Shown in pieces: positions 27,192 to 34,375 of a DNA stretch of 64,000 nucleotides. The stretch lies in the NCBI RefSeq assembly GCF_022524345.1, contig NZ_JAKWJU010000002.1:5694001-5758000 (forward strand), in the 5' to 3' direction. A program made the translations under genes and the position numbers. Origin of the DNA: Streptomyces marispadix (GTDB lineage: Bacteria > Actinomycetota > Actinomycetes > Streptomycetales > Streptomycetaceae). The notes under the pieces were generated by a model, which ran no database searches, was not told the origin of the DNA, and saw nothing but the letters and a program-made list of their open reading frames with translations. Within the stretch, counting starts at the first letter, position 1. Each line of letters opens with the position of its first letter.

Positions 27192-28910
27192 TCACGCCTC
27201 CTCGAACTCCCGCACCGCGTCGATGTCCGGCCCGTGCGGCGTGTTCGCCTCACGCTCGATCATGATCTCCACCAGTACGGGACGCGACGTGGCGACGGCT
27301 TCCTTCCGCGCCCACTGGATCGCGCCCGCGATCTCGTCCGGCTCCCACACGCGGCGTCCCGAACAGCCGTATGCCTCCATGAGCTTGACGTTGTCGGTGC
27401 CGAACTCGTCGTAGTGGATGTCGACTTGGTAGTTCATGCCGTAGCCGATCTCGGCCTGGCGGATCAGGCCCAGATACTCGTTGTTGAGCATGATCAGCAC
27501 ATACGGCACGTTGTACTGGGCGGCGACCGCCAGCTCCTCGACCAGGTACTGGAAGCCGTAGTCGCCGACGATGCCCACGACTTCGGCGTCCGGCCGGCCC
27601 ATGCCCTCCAGTGCCTTCTTCACGCCGATCGCCGCCGGCACCTCCCAGCCCAGCGGCCCCGCCTGCCCGCACACCTGGTAGTGGCGCGGCAGATACGCCT
27701 TCTGATGCTGGCCGCCCCAGATCTGGTAAAGCCCGATCGCGGTGACGAAGTAAGTCTCCTCGTCGAAGGCCTCGTTGATCTCCTTGTACGCACGCGGCGC
27801 CTTCACCGGCGTGGAGTCGAAGTCCTCGCGGCGCACCAGCGTCCGCTTCAGCTCCTTGCAGCGCTCCACCCAACTCCCCACCTGCGCACGGGCCTTGCGC
27901 TTGCGCGCCTCGGCCAGCAGCGCCGAGAGGAAGAGGCCCGCGTCGGAGACGATGCCGAGGTCGGGTTCGAAGACCTTGCCGATCTGGCCGGGCTCGATGT
28001 CGACGTGTACGAAGGTGCGTTCACCTCGGTAGACGCCGATGTCGGCCCCGGTGTGCCGGTCGCCGAAGCGCGCTCCCACCGCGAGCACGAAGTCGGCCTC
28101 CAGGAAGGAGGCGTTGGCGTACCGCTGTGACGTCTGGATGCCGGTCGTGCCGAGGTTGAGTTCGTGGTCGTCCTCGATGACGCCCTTGCCCATCAGCGTC
28201 ACCTGGAAGGGCACCCGCAACTCCTCGACCAGCTCCCGCAGTTCGCGTCCGGCGTCGGCGAGTATCACTCCGCCGCCCGCGAGGATCAGCGGTCGTTCGG
28301 CTGCCAGCAGCATGTCCAACGCCCGCTCCACACGCGGAAGATGGGGTTCGACGGCCGGTACGGGCAGCCGCGTGTCGATCTCGGCGTCGTAGGTGATCTC
28401 GCCCTTGGCCAGGTCGAGCGGCAGATCGATCAGCACAGGCCCGGGACGGCCCGTACGGGCCACGCGGAACGCCTCACGGAAGACCCACGGGATCTGCGCA
28501 GGCTCCTTGATCTGCACCGCCCACTTGGTGACCGGCCTGGCGATGTCCACGATGTCGACGGCCTGGAACGCCTCCTGGTGCAGCTTCGGCGAGACCGCCT
28601 GCCCCGTGAGGCACACCATGGGGATGGAGTCGGCCTGTGCGGTGTACAGCCCGGTGACGAGGTTGGTCGCGCCGGGACCCGAAGTGGCGATCGCGACGCC
28701 GACCTTGCCGTTGGTGCGGGCCCAGCCGTCGGCCATATGGGCCGCGCCCTCCTCGTGGCGCACCGTCAAGTGCTCGATACGGCCGTCCACTTCCATCGCC
28801 TTGTACAGCGGGAGGATCGCGGCGCCGGGGCAGCCGAAGGCGATGTCGACGCCCTCGTCGACCATGATGGCGACGGCGGCGTTCATCGCGGGCATCTTCT
28901 TCGGGGCCAT
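27192..28910 (-). CDS. gcl: Glyoxylate carboligase (tartronate-semialdehyde synthase)
   Basis: A 572-residue ThDP enzyme joining two glyoxylates to tartronate semialdehyde and CO2. Long segments follow E. coli Gcl as I recall it: the CITGQA/CLTGQA region, ARPVTKWAV, TLMGKGVIEDDHEL, CGQAGPLGWEVPAA, the GDYGFQYLVEELAVAAQYN cofactor loop, and NNEYLGLIRQAE. Unlike E. coli Gcl, where Val51 replaces the usual glutamate (RHVEGA), this protein reads RHEEGA with Glu53, as acetolactate synthases do. It is the last gene of hyi-glxR-gcl, 3 bp after glxR. The operon points to glyoxylate use from purine ureides. Confidence 0.9.
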   Translation of the reverse strand: MAPKKMPAMNAAVAIMVDEGVDIAFGCPGAAILPLYKAMEVDGRIEHLTVRHEEGAAHMADGWARTNGKVGVAIATSGPGATNLVTGLYTAQADSIPMVCLTGQAVSPKLHQEAFQAVDIVDIARPVTKWAVQIKEPAQIPWVFREAFRVARTGRPGPVLIDLPLDLAKGEITYDAEIDTRLPVPAVEPHLPRVERALDMLLAAERPLILAGGGVILADAGRELRELVEELRVPFQVTLMGKGVIEDDHELNLGTTGIQTSQRYANASFLEADFVLAVGARFGDRHTGADIGVYRGERTFVHVDIEPGQIGKVFEPDLGIVSDAGLFLSALLAEARKRKARAQVGSWVERCKELKRTLVRREDFDSTPVKAPRAYKEINEAFDEETYFVTAIGLYQIWGGQHQKAYLPRHYQVCGQAGPLGWEVPAAIGVKKALEGMGRPDAEVVGIVGDYGFQYLVEELAVAAQYNVPYVLIMLNNEYLGLIRQAEIGYGMNYQVDIHYDEFGTDNVKLMEAYGCSGRRVWEPDEIAGAIQWARKEAVATSRPVLVEIMIEREANTPHGPDIDAVREFEEA

Positions 28911-28913
28911 GTC

Positions 28914-29819
28914 TCAGTCCTCCGTCTTCTCGCCGGACAGGCGCCTGACGCCGCGCACCAGCGCCGAGTGGTCGAGGCCGCCGTCGCCCTGCTGACGCAG
29001 CGCGCCGACGAGCTGGGCCAGCAGCGCACCGGCGGGCACGGCGGCGCCGACGTCGCGGGCGGCGTCGGTGACGATGCCCATGTCCTTGTGGTGCAGATCG
29101 ACCTTGAAGCCGGGGCGGAAGTCGCCGGCGAGGATGTTCTGCCTCTTGCGGGCGAGCACGGTGGAGCCCGCGAGGCCGCCGCCCAGCACGTCGAGCGCGG
29201 CGGCCAGGTCGACGCCGGACTTCTCCAGGAAGACGACGGCCTCGGCTACGGCCTGGATGTTCACGGCGACGATGAGCTGGTTCGCGGCCTTCACCGTCTG
29301 CCCCGAACCGTGCGGTCCGCACAGCACGATCGTCTTGCCGAGCGCCTCGAACACGGGCTTCGCCGCGTCGAAGGTCTCCTGCTCGCCGCCCACCATGATG
29401 GACAGCGCGCCCTCCACCGCGCCTGCTTCGCCGCCCGATACGGGGGCGTCGAGCACTTCGACTCCCCTTTCCGCGGCGGCCTTCGCCACCTCGACGGACG
29501 TCTGCGGGGTGATGGAGGACATGTCGATGAGCAGGGCGCCGGAACGCACGTTCTCGAGGACGCCGCCGTCGTGCAGCACGACCTGTTCGACCTGAGGCGA
29601 GGCCGGGACCATCGTGATGACGACGTCGGTTTCGCGCACCGCCTCGGCGACGGAGGCGGCTCCCTTGCCGCCGTCCTTCACGAAGGCGTCGACCTTGGCG
29701 CGCGTGGGGTTGAACGCGGTCACGTCGTAACCGGCCCGCAGGAGGTTGCGCGCCATCGGCGCGCCCATGATGCCGAGGCCGATGAAGGCGACCTTGGTCT
29801 TTTCCGGGGTGTAGCTCAT
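28914..29819 (-). CDS. glxR: 2-hydroxy-3-oxopropionate (tartronate semialdehyde) reductase
   Basis: A 301-residue NAD(P)H-dependent beta-hydroxyacid dehydrogenase that reduces tartronate semialdehyde to D-glycerate, the step after Gcl. It has the dinucleotide motif FIGLGIMGAPMARNLLRAGY, the substrate-binding DAPVSGGEAGAVEGALS, the catalytic lysine segment GSGQTVKAANQLIVAVN, and the C-terminal KDMGIVTDAARDVG. The start at 29819 is used because upstream in-frame codons have no homology. It lies between hyi and gcl on the same strand, 3 bp before gcl. Confidence 0.92.
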   Translation of the reverse strand: MSYTPEKTKVAFIGLGIMGAPMARNLLRAGYDVTAFNPTRAKVDAFVKDGGKGAASVAEAVRETDVVITMVPASPQVEQVVLHDGGVLENVRSGALLIDMSSITPQTSVEVAKAAAERGVEVLDAPVSGGEAGAVEGALSIMVGGEQETFDAAKPVFEALGKTIVLCGPHGSGQTVKAANQLIVAVNIQAVAEAVVFLEKSGVDLAAALDVLGGGLAGSTVLARKRQNILAGDFRPGFKVDLHHKDMGIVTDAARDVGAAVPAGALLAQLVGALRQQGDGGLDHSALVRGVRRLSGEKTED

Positions 29820-29941
29820 GGACTTCTCGCCTTCCGATTTCTTGGCGTACGGGGGTGGGGCGCGGGCCGGGGAGTGCGGCGATCCCGCCACCGGTCTCAA
29901 GGACCCGCCCGTGGAGGGGACTTGGACCGCCTCGGTCCGGC

Positions 29942-30805
29942 TCAGGCTCCGCGCAGTCCGCGCGGCAGCCAGCCGAAGCTCTCGGCGCTCGGCGCTTCGC
30001 CGGGCTTGTACTCCAGCCCGATCCGGCCCTCGTATCCGGCCTTGGCGAGGCGCTTCAGCAGGTCGGGGAAGTCGAGTCCGCCGGTGCCGGGAGCCCCGCG
30101 GCCGGGGCTGTCGGCGATCTGCACATGGCCGGTGCGGTCCGTGTAGGCGTCGATGACCCGGTGCAGGTCCTCGCCGTTCATGGCGAGGTGGTAGAGGTCC
30201 ATGAGGAACTTCGTATTGCCCAGCCCCGTCGCCGAGTTGACCTTGTCGACGACCTCGACGGCCTTCGGCGCGCTGACGACCGGGTAGTGCGGCGACTCGA
30301 CGGCGTTGAGCGCCTCCACGAGCAGCACGGCACCGACGTCGTGCGCGGCACGCGCCGCGAACACCAGGTTCTCCAGAGCGAGTTCGTCCTGCTCGGCGGG
30401 TGTGGAGCCCGTGACGCGGTTGCCGTAGAGGGCGTTGAGGGCGGTGCAGCCCGTCGACCGTGCGAAGTCCGCCGCGACGTCGACGTTCCTGCGGAACTTC
30501 TCCGACTCCTCACCGGGCAGGGACAGCGCACCGCGGTCAGGGCCGGGGAGCTGCCCGGCGTAGAAGTTGAGGCCGGTCAGCCGCGTTCCCGCGTCGGTCA
30601 ACGCCCGCCGCAGCGCGTCCAGTTCGGCCTTCTCGGGTACGGGTGCGTCCACCCACGGCCACCACAGTTCGACGGCGTCGAAGCCCGCCGCGGCTGCCGC
30701 CGCGGGACGCTCCAGCAGCGGCAGTTCGGTGAAGAGGATCGACAGGTTGACGGTGTAGCGGTGATCGGTGCCGCCGATGCCGGCGAGTTCACTCAGGGGC
30801 GCCAC
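29942..30805 (-). CDS. hyi: Hydroxypyruvate isomerase family protein
   Basis: A 287-residue TIM-barrel protein of the xylose-isomerase-like superfamily, interconverting hydroxypyruvate and tartronate semialdehyde. Visible features are NLSILFTELPLLERPAAAAA, FDAVELWWPW, the metal-binding glutamate at LLVEALN, FLMDLYHLAMNGED, GHVQIADSPGRGAPGTG and IGLEYKP. It is first in the hyi-glxR-gcl operon. The start is taken as GTG 30805; a start nearer YTVNLSILF (about 30757) would fit the family length equally well. The promoter should lie in 30806-30960. Confidence 0.88.
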   Translation of the reverse strand: MAPLSELAGIGGTDHRYTVNLSILFTELPLLERPAAAAAAGFDAVELWWPWVDAPVPEKAELDALRRALTDAGTRLTGLNFYAGQLPGPDRGALSLPGEESEKFRRNVDVAADFARSTGCTALNALYGNRVTGSTPAEQDELALENLVFAARAAHDVGAVLLVEALNAVESPHYPVVSAPKAVEVVDKVNSATGLGNTKFLMDLYHLAMNGEDLHRVIDAYTDRTGHVQIADSPGRGAPGTGGLDFPDLLKRLAKAGYEGRIGLEYKPGEAPSAESFGWLPRGLRGA

Positions 30806-30910
30806 GGCGATCGCTTCCCTTCGGGTCCGTGTGTTCGCGTCCGTGTGTTCAAGGTGCGGTCCGCTTGGAACCGGTGCACGGTTCCATGATGCCGTCCGCT
30901 GGGCGTTAGT

Positions 30911-30952
30911 TTCGTATCGTGGAAGCAGCTTTCTACTTTATGGAAGACTGCT
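30911..30952. promoter_or_regulatory. Candidate operator region upstream of hyi-glxR-gcl
   Basis: This is a locally AT-richer block in the divergent region. TGGAAGCAGCT at 30920-30930 and TGGAAGACTGCT at 30941-30952 are direct repeats 21 bp apart (two helical turns). CTTTC-N8-GGAAG at 30929-30946 is a weak inverted repeat of the TTCC/GGAA type used by IclR-family repressors. It is a reasonable site for an AllR/IclR-like repressor, but no consensus was tested. Confidence 0.4.
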
Positions 30953-31036
30953 CTTGTCCTCCCGGGTCTGTCAAGGGGATCGCCCTCGTGAACCGCTGGA
31001 TGGCCGCCGCGGACGCCGTTCGCGTAGGTTGACGAC

Positions 31037-31378
31037 GTGCGATTGCGAGTTGAGTTCACGACCGAGCCGTTCGATCTGGACGAGGCCCCGCAGCATGCGC
31101 TGGTGGCCCGTGAGGTCGTGCAGGGCGCGCCGCTGGACTCCGTGGACGTCGGACCGTTCGGCAATACGGCGGAGGGTCCCGCGGAGGTGGTGCTCCGAAC
31201 CGTCCAGACCCTGCTCCACGACTCGCTGGACGCGGGCGCGACCCGGATCTCGCTCCAGCTCAACGTCCTGCCGGAGGGCGACGCGGCCGGGGACGACGAC
31301 GCGGACGCGGAGAGGGGTACGGGGCCCGAGACGGGCTCCGTTGGCCCCGACGCGGACACCGCCGGAGGCGGCGCATGA
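31037..31378 (+). CDS. Thiamine-binding-like protein (MTH1187/YkoF family)
   Basis: A 113-residue protein with a ferredoxin-like domain: RLRVEFTTEPFDLDEAPQHA, ALVAREVV, VDVGPFGNTAEGPAEVV, VLRTVQTLLHDSLDAGATR and ISLQLNVL. The closing helix plus ATRISLQLNV strand matches the thiamine-binding DUF77/MTH1187 pattern. The tail of about 30 residues is acidic, Gly-rich and low-complexity. GTG start at 31037. The gene overlaps the following HTH gene by ATGA and is divergent from hyi. Assignment to the family is by eye, and ligand binding is inferred. Confidence 0.6.
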   Translation: MRLRVEFTTEPFDLDEAPQHALVAREVVQGAPLDSVDVGPFGNTAEGPAEVVLRTVQTLLHDSLDAGATRISLQLNVLPEGDAAGDDDADAERGTGPETGSVGPDADTAGGGA

Positions 31379-31809
31379 GCGGCACCGGCGCGAACGGCGC
31401 ACGAGGCGGAGACGGCGCGGACGCCGACGGCAGCGCCTTCGCCGACGCGGTGAAGCCCCTCGTGGACGCCATGGGCGGCGAGATGGTCACGCCGGAGGAG
31501 GCGCAGGGCGACGACGTGGTGCTCGCATGGGAGGGCCGTGACGTCGTGGCCGTACGCCTGCCCCACCTCTCCGAATCGCTCGACCACATCCTGGCCGAGC
31601 TGGAACGCCGCCACGGGATGCCGCTGGCCGAACTGGACCGCAAGACGAAGCAGTCGGTCGTGCGCATCCTGGAGACGCGGGGCGCCTTCTCCGTCCGGCA
31701 CGGCGTGGAGACGGTCGCCGGCGCACTCGGCGTCAGCCGCTTCACGGTCTACAACTACATCAACGCCCAGGAGGAGAAGCGGGCGAAGAAGCGCCGCGGG
31801 GAAGGCTGA
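31375..31809 (+). CDS. Helix-turn-helix protein with DauR-like HTH
   Basis: A 144-residue protein. After a Gly/Asp-rich start it has LPHLSESLDHILAELERRHG and LAELDRKTKQSVVRILETRG, then a C-terminal HTH (AFSVRHGVETVAGALGVSRF, TVYNYINA) that resembles the DauR/YheO-type HTH. The tail is lysine-rich. It is translationally coupled (ATGA) to the upstream thiamine-binding-like gene, and its position opposite the glyoxylate operon makes it a candidate local regulator. No ligand domain is obvious. Confidence 0.75.
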   Translation: MSGTGANGARGGDGADADGSAFADAVKPLVDAMGGEMVTPEEAQGDDVVLAWEGRDVVAVRLPHLSESLDHILAELERRHGMPLAELDRKTKQSVVRILETRGAFSVRHGVETVAGALGVSRFTVYNYINAQEEKRAKKRRGEG

Positions 31810-31819
31810 CGCGTCGCGT

Positions 31820-31842
31820 CCCGACTGCGGACGCAGTCCGGG
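31820..31842 (+). terminator. Hairpin after the DauR-like HTH gene
   Basis: ACTGC-GGAC-GCAGT with an outer CCCG/CGGG pair across a one-base bulge, 11 bp after the stop codon. A moderate hairpin without a U-tract. Confidence 0.5.
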
Positions 31843-31867
31843 AACCTGCCGGTGAGCCACTCGACCG

Positions 31868-32024
31868 TCAGAGGTCGAGGACGAGCCGGGCGTCTTGGAG
31901 CGCCCGACGCAGATCATCATCGTTCTGCCCCGGGCGCGCTCCCGTTCGTCGAGGATTCGAGTCGCGGTGATCCGGCGTGGTCCCTTCGAGGACCCGGGTC
32001 TCACAGGTGCCGCAGAAGCCCTCA
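31868..32024 (-). pseudogene. Remnant of a PDR/VanB-type oxidoreductase (C-terminal [2Fe-2S] domain)
   Basis: Read on the minus strand from 32024, one frame gives EGFCGTCETRVLEGT then PDHRDS. After one extra base the next frame gives RILDERERARGRTMMICVGR, and after one missing base the last frame gives RLVLDL and a stop at 31868. Joined, these match the C-terminus of phthalate-dioxygenase-reductase/VanB-like proteins (cluster motif CGTC, then TMMICVSR and a terminal LVLDL). The N-terminal flavin and NAD domains are absent. Two frameshifts plus the truncation mark it as dead. It abuts an IclR relic on the other strand. Confidence 0.8.
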
Positions 32025-32033
32025 GGAGGACTG

Positions 32034-32180
32034 ATGCGTGAGACGAACTCGCTGACCGTGCTCGACGGGGACGGGACCGTCTACGTCGCCCGCGTCCAAG
32101 GCTCCCGCATGCTCACCGTCTCCATCGCGGTCGGCACCCTGTCGTACGCGGTGCCGCCAGCCGCTGCGGGCCGCCCGTAG
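32034..32180 (+). pseudogene. Fragment of an IclR-family regulator effector domain
   Basis: 48 codons from ATG 32034, with AGGAGG just upstream. The readable core RETNSLTVLDGDGTVYVARV then QGSRMLTVSIAVGT aligns with the middle of IclR effector domains (typically TVNLAVLDGDEVVYLDRVEG and SRMLTANIAVGT). The HTH domain and the C-terminal half are missing, and after AVGT the sequence degenerates to a Pro/Ala-rich tail. IclR-type AllR proteins usually control ureide/glyoxylate genes, which is what surrounds this relic. It could be translated as a short peptide, but I treat it as a pseudogene. Confidence 0.7.
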
Positions 32181-32320
32181 GGCCGCCCGCCCGCGGCCTC
32201 GCCGCATCCGCAGCCGCGTGGGCGGGCACGAGCCGTGGCACCGGAATTTCAACAAAGTGTTGACGTCATCTGTCGGCGCCGCTTAGCTGTTCCCAGCCCG
32301 AACACTCTTCGGAGGCACAT

Positions 32321-32848
32321 GTGACGCCTTCCCAGCCGCCCCCGGCGACAGTTGCGGCCTGGCTCAACTCGGCCCCTGAGCACGACGTCCGCGCCGCGCT
32401 CCTCGACGTATGCGCGTCCCGTGAGTGGGCCGGTGCACTGCTCGCACGCCGCCCGTACGCGGACCTGGCCGGACTGCTCGCCGCGAGCGACGAGGCCATG
32501 GCGGAGCTGACCGCCGGGGACCTCGCCGAGGCCATGTCGGGGCATCCGCCCATCGGCCGGCCCCGTCCCGGCGACCCTTCGTCGGCACGCGAGCAGCGCG
32601 GCATGGCCGGAGCCTCCGACAGCCTCAAGGAGGAGATGCTGGAGCTGAATCTGGCGTACCAGGAGCGGTTCGGACACGTCTTCCTGATCTGTGCGACGGG
32701 TCTCAGCGGGGAGCAGATGCGCGACGCGGCCCGGGAGCGCATCGCCAACTCCCCGGACGAGGAACGGGAGATCGTCCGCACCGAACTGACGAAGATCAAC
32801 CGGATCCGGCTGAAGGCACTGGCGGACAAGGAGACCGAACGAGCATGA
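32321..32848 (+). CDS. uraD: 2-oxo-4-hydroxy-4-carboxy-5-ureidoimidazoline decarboxylase
   Basis: A 175-residue cytosolic enzyme that decarboxylates OHCU to (S)-allantoin, the third step from urate. It shows the family's WAGALLARRPYADLAGLLAA, the catalytic-His HPPIG segment (about residue 75), and the helix LELNLAYQERFGHVFLICAT with EERE.IVRTEL at the end. The GTG at 32321 has GGAGG five bases upstream. Its stop overlaps the uraH start (ATGA), so the two are coupled; uricase follows. Confidence 0.92.
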   Translation: MTPSQPPPATVAAWLNSAPEHDVRAALLDVCASREWAGALLARRPYADLAGLLAASDEAMAELTAGDLAEAMSGHPPIGRPRPGDPSSAREQRGMAGASDSLKEEMLELNLAYQERFGHVFLICATGLSGEQMRDAARERIANSPDEEREIVRTELTKINRIRLKALADKETERA

Positions 32849-33281
32849 GCAGCGCACCCCCCGGCACGGCGACGGAAGCGGACGCCGCCGCGGCGACGGT
32901 GTCGACCCACATCCTCGACACCAGCGCCGGCCGCCCCGCGGCGGGCGTCGCCGTCGAACTGTCCGTACGTACGGGCCGCGAAGCGCAGTGGTCCGCCCAC
33001 GGCACATCGGTGACGGACGCCGACGGACGCTGCAAGGACCTGCCCGCACTGCCGCCGGGCGCCGCGCACGCCAGGCTCACCTTCGCCGTCGAGCCGTATC
33101 TGAAAGCGAACAGCCCGCGTGCGGCCGCACGTAGGCAGCCGCGGACGACACGCACGAAGCGGAGGAGCAGGACGGCTTCTTCCCGGAGGTGGCCGTGGTC
33201 TTCGCGGTCGCCGGGGGCGAGCACTATCACGTGCCGCTGCTGCTGAACCCGTTCGGCTACTCCGTATACCGAGGGAGCTGA
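32845..33281 (+). pseudogene. uraH: 5-hydroxyisourate hydrolase, frameshifted
   Basis: The frame from ATG 32845 encodes the N-terminal part (VSTHILDTSAGRPAAGVAVE, TDADGRCKDLP, ARLTFAVEPYL). It then runs into Arg/Ser-rich nonsense. The rest of the enzyme ([36 protein letters not shown]) is in the -1 frame and ends at TGA 33279-33281. The lost register lies between about 33120 and 33150. The C-terminal YRGS, needed for the HIU hydrolase tetramer active site, is therefore separated from the N-terminal histidine. Either a genuine frameshift or a sequencing error would look like this. The intact gene would couple uraD to uricase. Confidence 0.85.
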
Positions 33282-33286
33282 CATCC

Positions 33287-34231
33287 ATGACGGTGCCGAC
33301 CACGATTCTCGGCCAGAACCAGTACGGCAAGGCGGAGAACCGCGTAGTCAAGATCACCCGGGACGGGGCGACCCACCACATCAAGGACCTCAACGTCTCC
33401 GTCGCCCTCAGCGGCGATCTGGACGAGGTCCACTACTCCGGCTCCAACGCGAACGTCCTCCCCACCGACACCACCAAGAACACCGTCTTCGCCTTCGCCA
33501 AGGAGCAAGGCGTCGAATCCGCCGAGGAGTTCGGCATCGCGCTCGCCCGCCACTTCGTGGACGCCACCGAGCCGATCCGCACCGCGCGCATCCGCATCGA
33601 GGAGTACGAGTGGGAGCGCATCGACCTCGACGGGGGCGCCGCACCGCACTCCTTCGTACGCCGCGGCCAGGAGATCCGTACGGCGCAGATCCGCTACGAC
33701 GGCACGGACGTCCAAGTCCTCAGCGGACTCAAGGGACTTACGGTCCTCAACTCCACCGACTCGGAGTTCTGGGGCTACATCAAGGACAGGTACACCACGC
33801 TCAAAGAGGACTACGACCGCATACTCGCCACCGAGGTCGGCGCGGTGTGGCGGCACGGCCCGGCGGGCTCGCCCGGCGCGGAGTCCGGCTCCGGCTCCGG
33901 CTCGACGGACACGGACTGGAACGCCTCGTACGGCGCCGTGAAGCAGCAGATGCTGCGTACCTTCGCCGAGACCTACTCACTCTCGCTCCAGCAGACGCTG
34001 TACCAGATGGGTTCCCAAGTGCTCGGCCACCGGCCCGAGTTGGAGGAGATCCGCTTCTCCATGCCCAACAAGCACCACTTCAAGGCCGACTTGGCGCCCT
34101 TCGGCATCGCGAACGAGGCCGCCGACGGCGCCGTCTACATCGCCGCCGACCGTCCCTACGGCCTCATCGAGGCCACGGTGCTGCGCGAGGGCGCGGAGGC
34201 GCTGATACCCCCGGACATGACCAACCTGTGA
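33287..34231 (+). CDS. pucL: Urate oxidase (uricase)
   Basis: A 314-residue cofactor-free uricase oxidising urate to 5-hydroxyisourate. Both tandem T-fold halves are visible: ILGQNQYGKAENRVVKITRD with the catalytic lysine, NVSVALSGDL, the catalytic-threonine segment LPTDTTKNTVFAFAKE, and in the second half LTVLNSTDSEFWGYIKDRYT, LGHRPELEEIRFSMPNKHHF. A Gly/Ser-rich insertion sits near residue 200. The ATG at 33287 is 5 bp after the uraH stop. Order uraD-uraH-uricase is the standard urate-to-allantoin set. Confidence 0.94.
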   Translation: MTVPTTILGQNQYGKAENRVVKITRDGATHHIKDLNVSVALSGDLDEVHYSGSNANVLPTDTTKNTVFAFAKEQGVESAEEFGIALARHFVDATEPIRTARIRIEEYEWERIDLDGGAAPHSFVRRGQEIRTAQIRYDGTDVQVLSGLKGLTVLNSTDSEFWGYIKDRYTTLKEDYDRILATEVGAVWRHGPAGSPGAESGSGSGSTDTDWNASYGAVKQQMLRTFAETYSLSLQQTLYQMGSQVLGHRPELEEIRFSMPNKHHFKADLAPFGIANEAADGAVYIAADRPYGLIEATVLREGAEALIPPDMTNL

Positions 34232-34375
34232 CCGGCGCCCGTAGCCGGCGGGACCGGCCGGGCCCGAACTCCCGGCCTCACACGCCGACTCGGTGCCACC
34301 GGCGTGGCGCTACGAACCGACCCGCGCACACGAGCGACTCCGCGTATACGACCGGCAGCGAGGAACCCACCACCC

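Noticed and set aside
27192..28910. Calling this gene acetolactate synthase because of the HEEGA glutamate
   Set aside because: The hyi-glxR operon, the CGQAGPLGWEVPAA and TLMGKGVIEDDHEL segments and the C-terminal half follow Gcl, and no small regulatory subunit gene is present. Gcl is kept and the glutamate is reported as a finding.
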